DNA of 64,000 nucleotides from Adiantum capillus-veneris (GCA_014529385.2 CM043959.1:93506529-93570528); one strand, 5' to 3'; counted from the first letter of the stretch, positions 31,649-44,262 are shown. Notes: generated by a model not told the origin, from the letters alone. Translations and numbers: made by a program.

Positions 31649-31649
<1 letters not shown>
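30001..31649 (+). other. Y leader, non-coding
   Basis: T/A-rich sequence with many GTGTGTG stretches. No credible frame is seen on either strand. It leads to a CT microsatellite and a GC-richer block (31720-32020) ending in CTGTAGGTAAATAATT, which resembles a splice donor. Confidence 0.6.

Positions 31650-31713
<64 letters not shown>
31650..31713 (+). repeat. (CT)n microsatellite
   Basis: 64 bp of pure CT, with interrupted CT-rich flanks from 31557 and to 31730. Frames made of Ser-Leu or Arg-Glu repeats on either strand are artefacts of this tract. Confidence 0.95.
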
Positions 31714-31716
<3 letters not shown>

Positions 31717-32021
31717 CTCTCTCCGCTGCATCGTACTCCACGCCAATCTGTGGTCAACGTCTCTCTCTGCCCCACGCGGGTCCGGGCCCTGTCTCCTCTG
31801 CCTTTTGGTGTTGCCCACGCGCATGTACATACTCTCTCTCACACACACACACACGCCTTGCCACAGTTTCCGCTGACAGTAGCCCAGGCGCGCACGGAAA
31901 CACACAAACACTCTCTCTTCTTTGCTCACGAGCTTCCCACAACTCATTACCTCGCCTTCAACGCCTCACTGTCCCCACCATCAGCACTGCAGAATCTCCC
32001 GAGGTGAACTCCGCCTGTAGG

Positions 32022-32620
32022 TAAATAATTCTTTATTTTATTTTATTTATTTAATTACACAATAAAAAAGTTGTCAAAAATTTAAAAAAAGGACTTTAAA
32101 ATTCAAAATAAATAAATAAATAAAAACATAAAAATTAAAAATAATTTTTAAAAGAACATTAAAAAAAAAAAAAATCCAAAAACTCATAAAAAATAAAAAA
32201 GGATTAGAAAATCACCCAAGAAAAAACATATAAAATTTACAAAACAATAAAAAGCTCATAAAAATTTACAAAAAATTTTAAAAACCTCATAGAAAATTCT
32301 TTTTAAAAAATTTCAAAGAACTCATAGATTAATCTCTAAAATTGTAAAAAATTCACAAAAACTCAAATCAAATCCATAAAAAATCAAAAACTGATTGGAA
32401 AAATCCTAACAAATCATAAAAATTTTCATAAATCCTTCAAAAAATCCCTTTTTTTTCAAAATTCACAAAAAAATTTATAAAAAATGAAAACTTTTCCAAA
32501 AGAATCATAAAAATAGCAAAAAAAAGAAAATTCAAAATTTTACAAAAAAGATTAAGAAAAAAAAGAAATTCGTCGAAAGAGCCAGAAAGACCTAGAAAAG
32601 CAAAAAAGCAAAGCGGAAAG
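32022..32620 (+). repeat. A-rich low-complexity tract
   Basis: About 600 bp, strongly A-rich on the plus strand, with recurring AAAATTC, TCATAAAAA and AAAAATC. No coding frame. It may be an old intron-like or leader segment of Y, since it follows a splice-donor-like AGGTAAAT at 32018. Confidence 0.75.
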
Positions 32621-32639
32621 AGTCGCATACCGCGTCCTC

Positions 32640-35060
32640 ATGACATACAGCGGAACAATCATAAATAGCAGAAGAACCAACTGGAAAAAGCGAGCAAAAA
32701 GACCAATTCAAAGCCGTTTGAGGGGCAGGCAAATTTCAAAATTTGGCATGCTAGAAATTGGCTAGTGCAAGTAATTGTTTTGCAAATTAGCTTCCAGTTG
32801 GACGAACAGGGACACAACTCACATGCGATTGCAGATTAGGCTAGTACGAGCAGCAAAAATTCTGCTAAACTATACCAAAATCTGCTAGGAGATAGTTTTT
32901 ACAGAACAAGCCAACATGGACTCAAATCGAGCCGAGAGTTCAAGAACAGCAGAGCAAGGTAGTAGCAGTGGCAACACATGCACAATTGCAACAAAGAAGA
33001 TTTCATAGCTATATGGCTAACGATGGAGATAAAGTCTTATATGCAGATTCAGAAGGCCACAGATACTTGATGAACAGTAAAAGCAACACAAGAGCCAAGA
33101 TCCTATTCATTACAGTAAAGCTAGATTTAGAAAACTCCTAGATGTTCACAGACTTCAGTGGAGCCAGGTATTGCAAGCTCAAAGAAAAAGTGCAGATATA
33201 AGTTCTGAAAGTCAACCCAAGTGTTTATCCAGAAATCTGCACCAGTCAACAAAACATACAGTTGGTGCATATGCAATCAGGTTCATTGTACATGGATTAA
33301 AGTGGTCAAATCTATAGCCGAGAGCCAGTAATTCAAGATCCAATAGATCAACCAATAGAAGCCAATCTAATTGGGAAACCAAGCCTAAGACGGTACATGG
33401 AGCAATCTACAGCTTGATGCTCAGTTTTTTAAAAGAAGATGCCGACAACTTGGTCAATATAGAAGAAGAAACTTCTCAGCAAGAGCTTGACATGACAGAA
33501 TCAAACTAGTCATGGTGTAGCTCTCAGATTGTGGACGAAAAGGTGGACATTTTTATGAAGATTTTCTAAGAAATCCAGACAACGGGGACACATCAACTAC
33601 CAAGCAAGGTACATAGAAAATTGGAAATACGAATTTCAATGTAAGTACATCTAACTCGCCACTTTTAATGCAATCAGATGATTCTGTATTACCATAAGAA
33701 GCACCAGTAAAAGCACTGCAAGTTCAAAATGAGCATAAAGATGCACAGACACCTAAAACGCTTAAAATTGATTCTTTGAACAACAAATTCTTGCATGAAT
33801 TTGGTCAAGGTGTCCAGATATCACCAAAGGTTGAAAAGACTGACTATTAGGTTTGCAAATGATTCTGTATACACTGTCACAAGTGTGCAATCATTTACGA
33901 GTCTAAGAGAGACATCAAACAGAATGATGTTAGCTTTGTATGGTACACATAATTCATATGCACACTGTGTAGACCAAAAAGAAAAACTGTGCAAAAAGGA
34001 TCAACCAGTGTTTGAACGGGCCACATACCAACTCACAGAAGTACGTCCAGTGATAGATCAGAAAGGATGGGTTATTTTGAAGGAAAGAATCTATTATAGT
34101 CCATCCTCTCTACAGTTGAAGGATATTACCTGAGGGAACCCAAAAATTTGTTCGGAGCCAAACTCTCCTCCATCGGAAATCAAGCTTTAATGTTGTAACC
34201 CAACGAGCATATACTTTGACCAAAACAATCGTAGATATAGATGAGAGTCTAGCAGCTATGATGCCTTGGGTCCTGAAACTACAAAAGCTCATATCATAGG
34301 AGACCCATGGGATAGACAATATTGAAGGCAAACATAATGCTATTTGCAGCTTAACTTGGGAAATAATTTGTCATGTTTCACGGAGATACATAGGAAACAA
34401 TGCAGAAGGTTTACAAATGCCAAACACCAACAATGCTACCCAAAGTGTGCCTTCACAATCCCAAAAGGTGAGACTAAAACAGAGCCAAACAATTTTGAAC
34501 TCTTACAATGAAGCAGGCTATAGTGATCACCCTAGGAAGGGTGAAGCTTTAAATTCATCAAGCTCAACTTATGTACCAGGAAATGCTACACCAGTTAGAA
34601 GCCCTAGAGCATTTAACCAACAAACTTCTTCAAAGCAAAAACCATTGAAAGGTCATATGGTTGTTGGAAGTTTTCAATTGACCCACAAGCCATCAGTCTC
34701 TGCAGACAATTGCTTCTATGAAGATCATCAGAGACAAAAGTTTTAGTTGATCTACACAAGTCAAAGCCAAAAGCCGACAAATCCAATATTGTTCAAATAG
34801 TTACATGTGACCAAGCTCACATATGCATATCAAGATGCACATGGTAACGAATATCAGCAAGATCATGACCTTGTACAAACCCCTATGGAGTACAATATTA
34901 GAACAATATGAGTCGACATCAACGAAAGCACGTGATCAAAGCAATGAAAATGCAGATAAAGCTCAGCCAAAGGACACTAGCACAACAAAAGAAGTCAATT
35001 TAGAAAGAAATCCTAAGACGATCAAGTGCAACATCACCAGTGGAAACAAATAAAATATGT
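32640..35060 (+). pseudogene. Y coding remnant upstream of the proteases, unknown
   Basis: Short frames with protein-like composition include 33795-34133 ('SSLQLKDIT' at its end) and 34417-34746 (Ser/Gln/Asn-rich), separated by stops and shifts. The K, Q and S-rich content resembles a gag-like polyprotein, but no gag core, zinc knuckle or enzyme motif is visible. Assignment as part of the Y polyprotein rests on position only. Confidence 0.35.
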
Positions 35061-35067
35061 CAAGTGA

Positions 35068-35380
35068 AGTAAAGATAGATTTTCAGTTAGACAAGAACTT
35101 CATGTCCGTTCGCACTTGGAAAAAATGTGGCCAACCACATCTGGAAGATGCTCTTGAATTTGTGAGCATATTTGGAGACAAACGAGCAGAATGCTGGGGA
35201 ATCATATCCACCACCATTTAAGTAAGTTTATAGAACATTACTTACCAATTCCATGTGATCACCATAAAAGATATGCCAGATGACATCATAATGGGAAATG
35301 CCCCAGAAGATGTTAGAGATACAGAATGCAAACATGATGGAGTCATCACAAACAACAAAGAGTGAAGACCAAAACTAGTC
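35068..35380 (+). pseudogene. Y retropepsin-like domain A
   Basis: One frame gives 'FQLDKNFMSVRTWKKCGQP' (the Asp-x-Gly-Ala loop is altered to LDKNF), 'FVSIFGDKRAECWG', two stops (TAA 35218, TAG near 35230), 'ITYQFHVITIKDMPDDIIMG'. The order matches a retropepsin: catalytic loop, flap region, then 'FHV..D...DIILG'. It aligns in style with the second protease of G1 ('PHQFHVVKDKDLNKVVILG'). The catalytic motif is degraded, so it is inactive. Confidence 0.5.
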
Positions 35381-35779
35381 ACTCGCGGATGACAACACAA
35401 AGTCCTCAAGCACAATTAAAATGGAGACCGATGCCAAAGCAACGCTTATTGAAGATGATTCATCTCCATCAATCAGAAATTCAGAAGAGCTTAAAGCAAA
35501 TTAGACAATATCAAGTGTAGATCAAAAAGAGCAAAGAATAACCACGAAAGCTATTGAGCAAAGAATGCCACCAAAGCCAAAAGTTAAGAAGAATGAGGTT
35601 GCAAAAAAATCAAAAATAAATTGGAAGTCCAAAGATTAATCACTCATTGCCAAGTGAATCAACTGATGAAAGTCAGATGGCAACAAAAAGTCTCAAGTCA
35701 CCCTCCATACAGACATAGTTAGATCAAGATGAGACCATGGCAAAAGCAGGACATAAATATTCTTAGAGACAACAATGAG

Positions 35780-36110
35780 AATAGCTATAGCTCTTAGCAG
35801 TACAAAAGGAGCAAGTGTCAGATGCAATGCTCTACTAGATAAAGAAGCAAAGTTCAATATGGTTGTAGACAACATTTAAAGAATTCTAGAGATTACTCAG
35901 AGCAAGCCAGATAATAGAGAAATCATGGGTAAGGCTGTCAAAAAGAAATGGTTGCTACCCTTAGCATCCAAAATCATGAAGAGAAGGTAATGTTTCAGGT
36001 GAAGCCTTCAAACAAATTGCTTGCAGATGTCATACTTGGACATCAGTGGTTAGATCAACACAAGGCATACAAAGAAGATACAATACTGATACTCTCTTTT
36101 CCAAGAGGTA
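35780..36110 (+). pseudogene. Y retropepsin-like domain B
   Basis: 'RCNALLDKEAKFNMVVDN' occupies the place of ALLDTGA..N, followed after a stop and a frameshift near 35945 by 'FQVKPSNKLLADVILGHQWLDQHKAY'. 'ADVILG.(Q/D)WL' is the standard second half of Ty3-type retropepsins. It lies about 700 bp after domain A, so Y carries two protease-like domains in tandem. DTGA is changed to DKEA. Confidence 0.55.
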
Positions 36111-37195
36111 GAAAACAACATTTACAGGTACCATTAATGCTAGATTCAGAGTTGCAGAAGTTAAAAAAATCAAAGACAAATCTTGCGGACAAAGGTAAAG
36201 ATAAAGTGGAACTTCCACCGATTAGCAAAGAAGGTGTGACATCGTATGCATCTACATCAAAGAACCCTCATGGATCACCTTCTTCAAGCAAGTTAGTCTT
36301 TCAAAACTTCAATTCAATCGCTGACACAACTGCAACCTCTAAGGAGACACCCAGAAAAGCAAAGATATTTCAACCAAAGTACTCCAGAAAGCAAAAGATA
36401 GTCAAGCAAGTGTTTGTTCAGAGCAATTTAGTCAAAGTCAATGATCCAGTTTGGATTAAAGACATAAAGACAAAGACATGGGATGGATACCATCACAATG
36501 GATCTTAAAAGAACAGGAGTACTATAGAGGTAATAGACAGATACGGGTGCCAAAACCATCGGTTAGAGCATATGAAGTAACATCAAGTCCCTCCCGAGAA
36601 AGAAGGCCCACAAGGTATCAACTTCGACAATATCCTAGGATACCTAAGAATCAGGTATACAACAAAAAAACATCGAAAGATGCTAAATTCAACCACAAAT
36701 CTCAAGAGGATACATAACAAAGACGGATCTCAAAGAATGTTCCTCTTGGACAAGGATTATACAAAGGATATACAAAGATTTGGCTACCAGTCAACCACAA
36801 GACAATTGCAACTACACCATGCCTGCATGAAGATCTCAAGAACTCAACAAGACCTAGAATGAGGTAAAGTCAACAAAAGAGATACAAAGGTCATCAAGAT
36901 ATTTGGATTGCTAAGTTTTCCAATTCTCCTAGTCAAAAGCCAAATGCTGACAGTGAATAGAGGCCTACAACAACATCAAACACTCCTATCAACATGCCTA
37001 ATTGGAGAATCAAACAGATAATGGAGTCTTCACAATCAAAGAAGGATAACCCAGCCAAAGTGAATGCAGATTCAAAGATGATAAAACAAGTATGTCAGAA
37101 GAAACCTTCAATGCCAACTTGGTCCTTCACTAATCTTATTTCTGAGGATTCAAGCTGCTTACTTTTACCTGAAGAAATGTTTGTAGAGTAAGCAC
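36111..37195 (+). pseudogene. Y C-terminal ORF remnant, basic and unrecognised
   Basis: The frame of domain B continues to 36508 as a Lys/Ser/Pro-rich tail ('SRKQKIVKQVFVQSNLVKVNDPVWI'). Shorter frames follow at 36478-36717 and 36994-37191 ('RPTRYQLRQYPRIPKN'). The basic composition recalls the tail following the second protease of G1 and G2. No enzyme motif is seen. Confidence 0.4.
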
Positions 37196-38182
37196 AATAA
37201 TGTAAAAAGTCAAGTCGTCGGGGTGCAAAAAACACTCTTTGGCATAGTCAGAGCCGGGCTACTGAGCCATAAAATGAGCAAATCATTAGTCCCAAAGCAA
37301 GTTCAAGTCATATTAAACTTTGTGCTAAGAGTCATAGTTATTAGGATTACACTCAAGCTAGAAGAGTTGAGTATATCTAAGTTGTGTTGCTCATGCTGGA
37401 TGAGATGAGCATAAGAGTCAAAGTCTATTAACTTACAATTGGCGGAGTGTCGTAGAATCCAACACTCAAGCACAGGGCACAATAAGATGAGAGCACATAT
37501 CATCGTCAACGAAAACCATTCTTAAAGGGGTGCCAACTTGCAACGCCATGTCATATGTTTTTATAGCTACACCATCTTTCTGAAGAACCCCTCAAAATCT
37601 TTCTTGCACAACATATTTTTTTCCACGCATTTCTATGTATCCATAAAGAGGAAGTCCCACCATTGGACATATGCATTAGACAGTTTTTTTTGCTACCACC
37701 TATGTACCTTAGATGGACTACAACAGGCAAACCAATGTTCCATCATGCTACCCTCTCATATTTGCTGCCTTTTTAATTCCATATCTATCAGCAAAAAAAC
37801 CCTTGAGTACTTTATTAATATTTCCCATGCTAATAAGTACTCCAATAATGTGCTTATCCCAAAGGCACTTTTTTCCCACTAAGTTTTTTTCCATTTGGTC
37901 ATCGAGGTATTAGACCCTAATTTAGAACCTCATCATTCTACTTCCCTTGTACATACTTTTCATAAATAAACAGAAGCCTCCTCATTATGCTATTACAACG
38001 GACAAATGCAACATCATCTCTCACATCGGACTATTTAGACCAATGAAGATGTTGCAAAAAATTGAACCTCGCCAACAAATTCAACGACAAATGAAGACGA
38101 TCAGCCCATCAACAACCAATCAAAAACCTCCACACCCTCCACGGATACTTTTCAACAGTGCCCGAGGCCGGGCACTAAAATT
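37196..38182 (+). other. Y 3' untranslated stretch
   Basis: T/A-rich, without a credible frame; T-runs and short inverted pieces only. It ends in GGGCACTAAAATTGG before the purine tract. Confidence 0.5.
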
Positions 38183-38194
38183 GGAAGGGGGGAA
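38183..38194 (+). other. Y polypurine tract
   Basis: GGAAGGGGGGAA directly before TGTTAACTG of the right LTR. Confidence 0.88.
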
Positions 38195-39092
38195 TGTTAA
38201 CTGAGTCAACGTCATTTTAACAAAAGATGCTAAAGACTGAAGACATATGAATGCAGATCGAAGATCAACAGAAAGAAGCAGTGAAGAGTGGAGTTACACA
38301 ATTTCCCAAAATGGTCATATATATTGTAAATTCCCAATTTATTTCAATCCATTGTAATATTTATATTGTGTTACGGGCTGAATGGGCATTCCAAGTTGTA
38401 AAGAATAGGACAATTAGTGTACCTAGGTTGCAGATTCAGTAAGTGGTGGATCCCTAAAGACCTTGGGCGCCCGGACGTTGCATATTTTTATCCTAGGTAT
38501 ATAAGGCAGTGCGTAAAATAAATTAGGGTTCTCAAGCTCATTTGTTGAGAGAACTCTTTGGTGAGAGCTCTTGAGGTGTGTGGCTGTGGAGTCCTTGAGC
38601 TTCTCTTTGCTCGTGTAACTTGGTTAACACTAATTAATGCTTAATTCTCTTTCAATATGCCTCTCTCATGCTTCTTATGATTGCCTATGATGCTTTGATT
38701 AGCTAGATCGTAACTAATTAGTGGTTAATCCCTCCCTAATCTTGTGTGATTGCCCTCCCTTGCTCGTGTGTGAATGTAGGTTTGATTGGAGTGTGGTGCT
38801 TGATAGATCTATGTGTATGTGCTTGCGATTAGTGTGTTGCATGATAGGTTTAGTGCTGTGTGGATCTTGCAATTGTTAGTGTGTGTGATTGGGTTGATTA
38901 GAGGTGAAGACAAGTGGATGTGGAGATTGCCTATCATTGTGGCTTAGCTCCTCCATAGGCCAAGAAGCTTGCCTCATAGAGTTAACCATTTGTGTTGCCA
39001 TGACTAGCTCACTAATTGTGTGAGTGTTTCCATGCCCTAGATTGATAATTTTGTTGGTCATTGTAGCTATGCAACGATGGAATCCCCCAACA
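38195..39092 (+). repeat. Y right LTR
   Basis: TGTTAACTGAGTCAA...CCCCCAACA, 898 bp. It aligns with the left LTR except for the duplicated 134 bp and small indels. TATATAAGG at 38498-38506 is the core promoter candidate. Confidence 0.88.
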
Positions 39093-39097
39093 ATAAG

Positions 39098-40330
39098 TGG
39101 CTGAAAATTAAAGAAATATCTTCTTTTGCTGACACCAAAGGAACTCCAAACAATACATGTCGCAGATCAACGGAGAAGTCGAGCCCATGACATTCGGAAA
39201 CAGGCACAACAAGAAGCCCAAATCAAAATATTAAAGCGGAAGGAAACCTTCAAAGAAAGGCCCAACAGAAAAATTGTATCAACTCCCCTCCAATAGCATC
39301 CATACAAATGGAAGCTACATGGTTAGGTGGCATGGATTTGTGTATTATGCTGCAGCTTGCCAATGGCACCACCAAGCGTGCATTAGTGGACACTAGGGCA
39401 AGAGAAAATGTTGTCAGCTACTCCACCTTCAGGAAATTAACAAAGGAACCTCTAATGCCAAATACTATGGGGTTCAAAGTTGCAAACAAAGGGACAATGG
39501 ACAGTCTAGGACATGTAAATTTACCAGTAACTATTGATGGAACAATTTATCCTCATCAGTTTCATGTGGTCAAGGATAAGGATCTTAATAAAGTAGTTAT
39601 TCTGGGAGTACCATGGATGCGCAATTATCAAGCCACACCAAACTGGCATGATAATACTTTGAAACTCTCAGGCAAGATGACCAATCTTTTGCCACACCCT
39701 TTGTACAATGAGACCACATATGGGAACCTCTCCAATCACCACTTGATCCAAAATCCAACGGTGGTCAAGAAAATCTGGGTAAAAAAGTCTATTATGCAAA
39801 CCAATCCGAAGAAATTATGGATACCCAAACGACATGGCAATGCAAGCCCACCCACGATGCATCAACAAAAACCCAACCTCGACAAACCGCACAAGGCTGT
39901 TGTCAAGCAACCTAGGCCAATCCAATCTTAACATTGACAACCAAAAGAAGTCAATTGGGTATGGAACCAAAATAGACTCGCTCACGGGATGCCTTCACAA
40001 TGAAGACCACATCCAAGCAATTTTAGTTGGTGACCAAAACAGAGCCCTCAATTACAAGACAAGGCAGGGTCACAACTTCTAGAGGCCACTGTCAAACAAA
40101 GGGAGCGTCCTCTACAATTACTTTTGTTCGGACCACGCAGATTCAACATAACCTCACCATCGAAAACCATTGAACTTATTGTTCAGAACCCATAATATCT
40201 TGCACAACATTTTGTTACCACATGCATATCCTTGATTTGCATCATAGAGCCACAATATACGGCTATGCTTAGACACATACTTTGTTCCCATGCACTCTGA
40301 CACATGTTCGTCTAGGATGACTCACTCTAG
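39098..40330 (+). pseudogene. G1 second retropepsin-like ORF, 3' of integrase
   Basis: After Y, a broken frame gives 'QAQQEAQIKILKRKETFK', then 39308-39931: 'RALVDTRARENVVSYSTFRKL' (DTGA changed to DTRA, 39389-39400), 'PHQFHVVKDKDLNKVVILG' and 'VPWMRNYQ'. A basic tail follows. After the stop, 'SKTIELIVQNP' (about 40158-40190) still matches the G2 tail 'TSEILELITQDP'. Order and motifs match G2 61497-62640 over its whole length, so this is a conserved gene of the family and not a chance ORF. Its fold is retropepsin-like, distinct in style from protease 1 (ILGVPWM against IFGRPFM). Confidence 0.75.
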
Positions 40331-40343
40331 GAAGGGGGGAAAA
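40331..40343 (+). other. G1 polypurine tract
   Basis: GAAGGGGGGAAAA follows the end of the second-protease reading frame and precedes TGCAGCATG. Confidence 0.65.
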
Positions 40344-41098
<755 letters not shown>

Positions 41099-41309
41099 GG
41101 TATGATCATTAACCCTACAAGAACATTTGTGTATGCCCCATACTACACAAACAATACCAAAACAACAGATCAGAGAACATCAAAGTCGCAAAATCTACAA
41201 ATTGTCAAGGCCAATGGGGGACTTCAAAACTCATCCAAAACAAAAAACTTTTCATTTGCAGACCGGTAGTAGCTGGCAGAATCAATGGGTGCAAAAAAAG
41301 TTGCAAAAG

Positions 41310-42565
41310 GTGGTGGAACATGGATTGTGATCCATGTTACCCAAACCCTAAAATTAGAAAAAATTGTACAGTAGCATCCTCATGTGGCCACGAACAACCT
41401 CCACTACTTGGAATTTCAAAATGCTCCCAACATGGATCGCGATCCATGTACCTTGATGATAAAATTAGGGCAGGAGTTGTTCACTAGCCGGGGGATGCAA
41501 AAGTATGTTTGACCATGCAAAAATAGTCACAAAAAGGGATTTTAAAATCATCAAACCCTCATGGTTTGTTATCTTCAGTCTGAAAATGGTCATTTGGCAG
41601 TACTGAAAGGACAAATGGTCTATTTCTAGAAAAAAACTTATGAAGTAGGGTAAGGAGAAGAATATGAAACTACCCCACTGACCAAAGCAGCAATTGGAAC
41701 TTCTTAGGGTTCTATTCCAAAGCCAAATGAAACAGAAGGGAGTCTGAAAGAAAGTGAAAGGCAAGCATCAAGGAGATGTAACATTAAAGGTGTAATTGTG
41801 GTCAAAACAAAGTAAAAGAGTACCTACAAAGTTGTGCGAATTGCCTAGACCAATTTTCCCTTTCAGATAGATTCATAAATTGATGAAAATTGGTGGAGAG
41901 CTAGGAAAAGTTGTGCTTTTCAAACACAAATCATCCAGAATCAAGGCAACAAAAGATGTCAGTCAAAGGAAGTACCCAAAAGTGGTTTCAAAAAACCAAT
42001 ATGGTCAAGACGGGAAAAACATGGCCATAAATTAAAAACCTAAGTAAACATAAGAGAAACATGTCCAAATTTGAAAATATTTCACCAGTGTGCTACGAAG
42101 GCCTATAGGAACATGTGTGCAAGAGGCTGTATCAAAATCCCTCCCAACATGGATCACGATCCATGTACCTTTTTGCCCAACCAAAGAAAAACTTCATACC
42201 ATCTGCCCCAGTATATTCAACAAAGCCTAGCCATGAAGTTTTAAGTCATTTGGATTCCAAAATCCACATCCAAATGCCAAATTTCTCTAAGTATGAGGAT
42301 GATTTCCAGAAATTGACCTAAGTAACAAACCAATGGTCCAAATCCCAAAAATTTTGGACCAAGGCACCATCTTGATGAGCCCTACCAGCTAGTAGCATCA
42401 GATCTTGAATATGTTACCAACAATGAATCACGATCCATGTTCCTCAAACCCTAAAACCAGAGAAATTTGCACAATAGCATCCCCATGTGTCTAGGAACAA
42501 CCTCCACTAGTTGAAATTGCAAGATGCTTCCCAACATGGATCGCGATCCATGTGTCTTTTTGCCA
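41310..42565 (+). repeat. Non-coding region with five copies of a 20-bp palindrome
   Basis: ACATGGATCGCGATCCATGT is perfect at 41430-41449 and 42534-42553. Variants lie at 41318-41337 (TTGTGA centre), 42147-42166 (TCACGA centre) and 42421-42440. The block 41310-41460 recurs as 42413-42565, about 1104 bp apart, with shared flanks (CCCAAACCCTAAA, AACAACCTCCACT). Between them the sequence is ordinary and non-coding. It precedes the first ORF of H, so it is probably its leader, or the outer part of the G1 LTR. Confidence 0.8.
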
Positions 42566-42759
42566 GAATTCATCTATTAACTCATGCCTTTGTGGCTAAA
42601 GTAACCTAGATGCACTGGTGAAATTTGGTCAAATTTGGGGTAGTTTTGACAAAGTTATGCTCATTTTTCATTCTATGGTCAAAGTTTGCGTTTTCTTCAA
42701 CTTTCTGACAGTCTTCATCAATTGCTAAATCTTGTTTTCAATTTTAAATTGACCTCAGA

Positions 42760-43746
42760 ATGCCTCGAAGGAAAACACAAAGGGAGTGTGGAGCACCACC
42801 ATATGAGATCACAAATATAACCTCGAATGAGAAGGCCCATATCACCGAACAGGTGCTCAAAGCAATATCGGCCAATATATTCATCGAAAAATTTCAAGCA
42901 ACGGATGGAGAGATAGTAGAGACCACCATTTTTTCAAGGGAATTGTGGACACGACACCAGAATTTCGAAGTGCAAGCAGAGGCCTCGAGCCTACAATTGG
43001 ACAGCTTTCTACGACTATCGCCATGGGGAACGGATTTTAGAAGGGCTCATGAACTCATAAGCTCGATTCAGTACAATGGGGAATCCACCCTGACTGACAA
43101 AGATAAAGCAACACTCAAAGTTAAACTCACTACATAAATAATCAATGAAGCTCTCCTTCTGCACTAGGGAACACACAACCTATTGCAAAAAACAAAAGCA
43201 ATAGATAATGACAAATCCTTTTTGAAGCAAAGAGGACACAAACTGACATATCAAAATTTGATCTACTCGGAAACAGAATTGCCTTTGCACGTCATATTGC
43301 AACACTTCAAAGTACAAAAGCCACCAAGATACACTGAACCGTTGTTGCACATGGCAGTGGTAATGGAAATGGGGTTAGTAGAACGAAGAGTGGTCAGCTA
43401 TGACTTTGGCAACTACCTCCTCGACAACATAGTTGAAGCAAATCTTAAGGGTAGCCACAAGAGCAAGCCCGACATGAACGTTGGACCAGTGCTGACTCGA
43501 ATCACCTACCAAGTATTGGGAATGATTGCTGATCTACCACCTAGTGCAGAAGCACAAATAGAGTTGATCCACAAATTCAAAAGAGCACTAAAACCGGTAG
43601 TAGGACCATCCACAAGGCCAAAACCAAAGGTCAAACAGACAAGGCAGAGCGCAACAAGAACTGACACTGACAGTGAGCAGATGGAGTTGGATGCATCGAA
43701 CAGTGAGAAAGTTGGGTCTAAAGAAAGAGATACCCCTCCTGAATAA
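42760..43746 (+). pseudogene. H first ORF, unknown (possibly plant-transposon-protein-like)
   Basis: A frame from 'MPRRKTQRECGAPPYEI' (42760) runs to TAA at 43135 and continues in frame after a second stop near 43166 to 43746, about 325 codons. Segments 'LPLHVILQHFKVQKPPRY' and 'HMAVVMEMGLVERRVVSYDF' are well-formed helices. A charged Lys/Arg tail ends the frame. The general look recalls the putative plant transposon protein domain found in LTR elements, but I cannot confirm it. Confidence 0.45.
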
Positions 43747-44040
43747 CAATTTCAGATGAGGAGCATTGTTGAAGATGATGAAACAGGAAACAGAAGGAAG
43801 ATAGCAACTCAGAGTAGGAAGAAGATGGAGAAGGAGAAGTCACAGAGCTTGCATACGAGATCTCTGTAGTCTATCTCTCTATATTAGAATAATAGAGTAT
43901 GCACAAACTCAGAGCTACAAAGCTTATATGAGACCCTAAGAGATAAGGTGTCCTTTCACACCAGATGTCCAGGGGGAAAAACCCAGTGGGAGAAAAGTGC
44001 CCCTGGTGAAGCGCGTATACACACTAACACTACTACATGT
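43747..44040 (+). other. Spacer in H
   Basis: About 290 bp without a frame. It contains CAGGGGGAAAAACCCAGTGGG near 43970 and otherwise nothing recognisable. Confidence 0.4.
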
Positions 44041-44231
44041 CTACAAGCATGAGAGTGAGTTTTCCATGAGATATACAAGATTGAAGAAGAGAACAGCCCG
44101 GGCAGCAGAGGCCATCCCAGTTACCCAAGCCACAAGAACAATGGAAGAAGTGTAGGTGCAAAGAGAAAGAATCCGCCAATAGAAGCATGAGGAGAAAAGA
44201 AGTAAGGGAACAAAAGCGGATGATGAAAAAG

Positions 44232-44262
<31 letters not shown>

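Larger units (their letters stand above)
28925..39092 (+). mobile_element. Y: LTR retrotransposon with two retropepsin-like domains and no RT
   Basis: LTRs are 28925-29980 and 38195-39092. A primer site follows the left LTR (29981) and a purine tract precedes the right (38183-38194). Flanks ATGAG (28920-28924) and ATAAG (39093-39097) fit a 5-bp duplication with one change. Y splits the G1 integrase tail: 'EEVPNWM' before it, 'WLKIKE' after, against continuous 'MANWISGCRLKK' in G2. The interior has degraded coding sequence (32.7-37.2 kb) with two protease-like folds but no RT, RNase H or integrase motif, so it is non-autonomous. Confidence 0.85.
1..40343 (+). mobile_element. G1: decayed Ty3-type LTR retrotransposon, outermost host of the nest
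   Basis: Pieces of one Ty3 polyprotein occur in order on the plus strand: gag (548-1174), zinc knuckles (1311-2046), protease (3293-3561), RT (6209-7110), RNase H (26480-26860), HHCC modules (27094-27609), integrase (27650-28423), and a second retropepsin-like ORF (39308-39931). The same order occurs without the large interruptions in G2 (53.5-62.7 kb), which serves as the uninterrupted reference. D1, X, M1 and Y are inserted in it. Reading across each insertion restores the homology: the RNase H sequence stops at 7110 in '...KIFHV' and resumes at 26480 with 'HVDAST'. The left LTR lies outside the window. Domain style is Tat/Athila-like, from family knowledge. Confidence 0.85.

Noticed and set aside
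31572-31947. Long frames of Arg-Glu or Ser-Leu repeats around 31.6-31.9 kb and again at 40.8-41.1 kb
   Set aside because: They translate the CT/AG microsatellites in several frames and both strands; composition is fully explained by the dinucleotide repeat.
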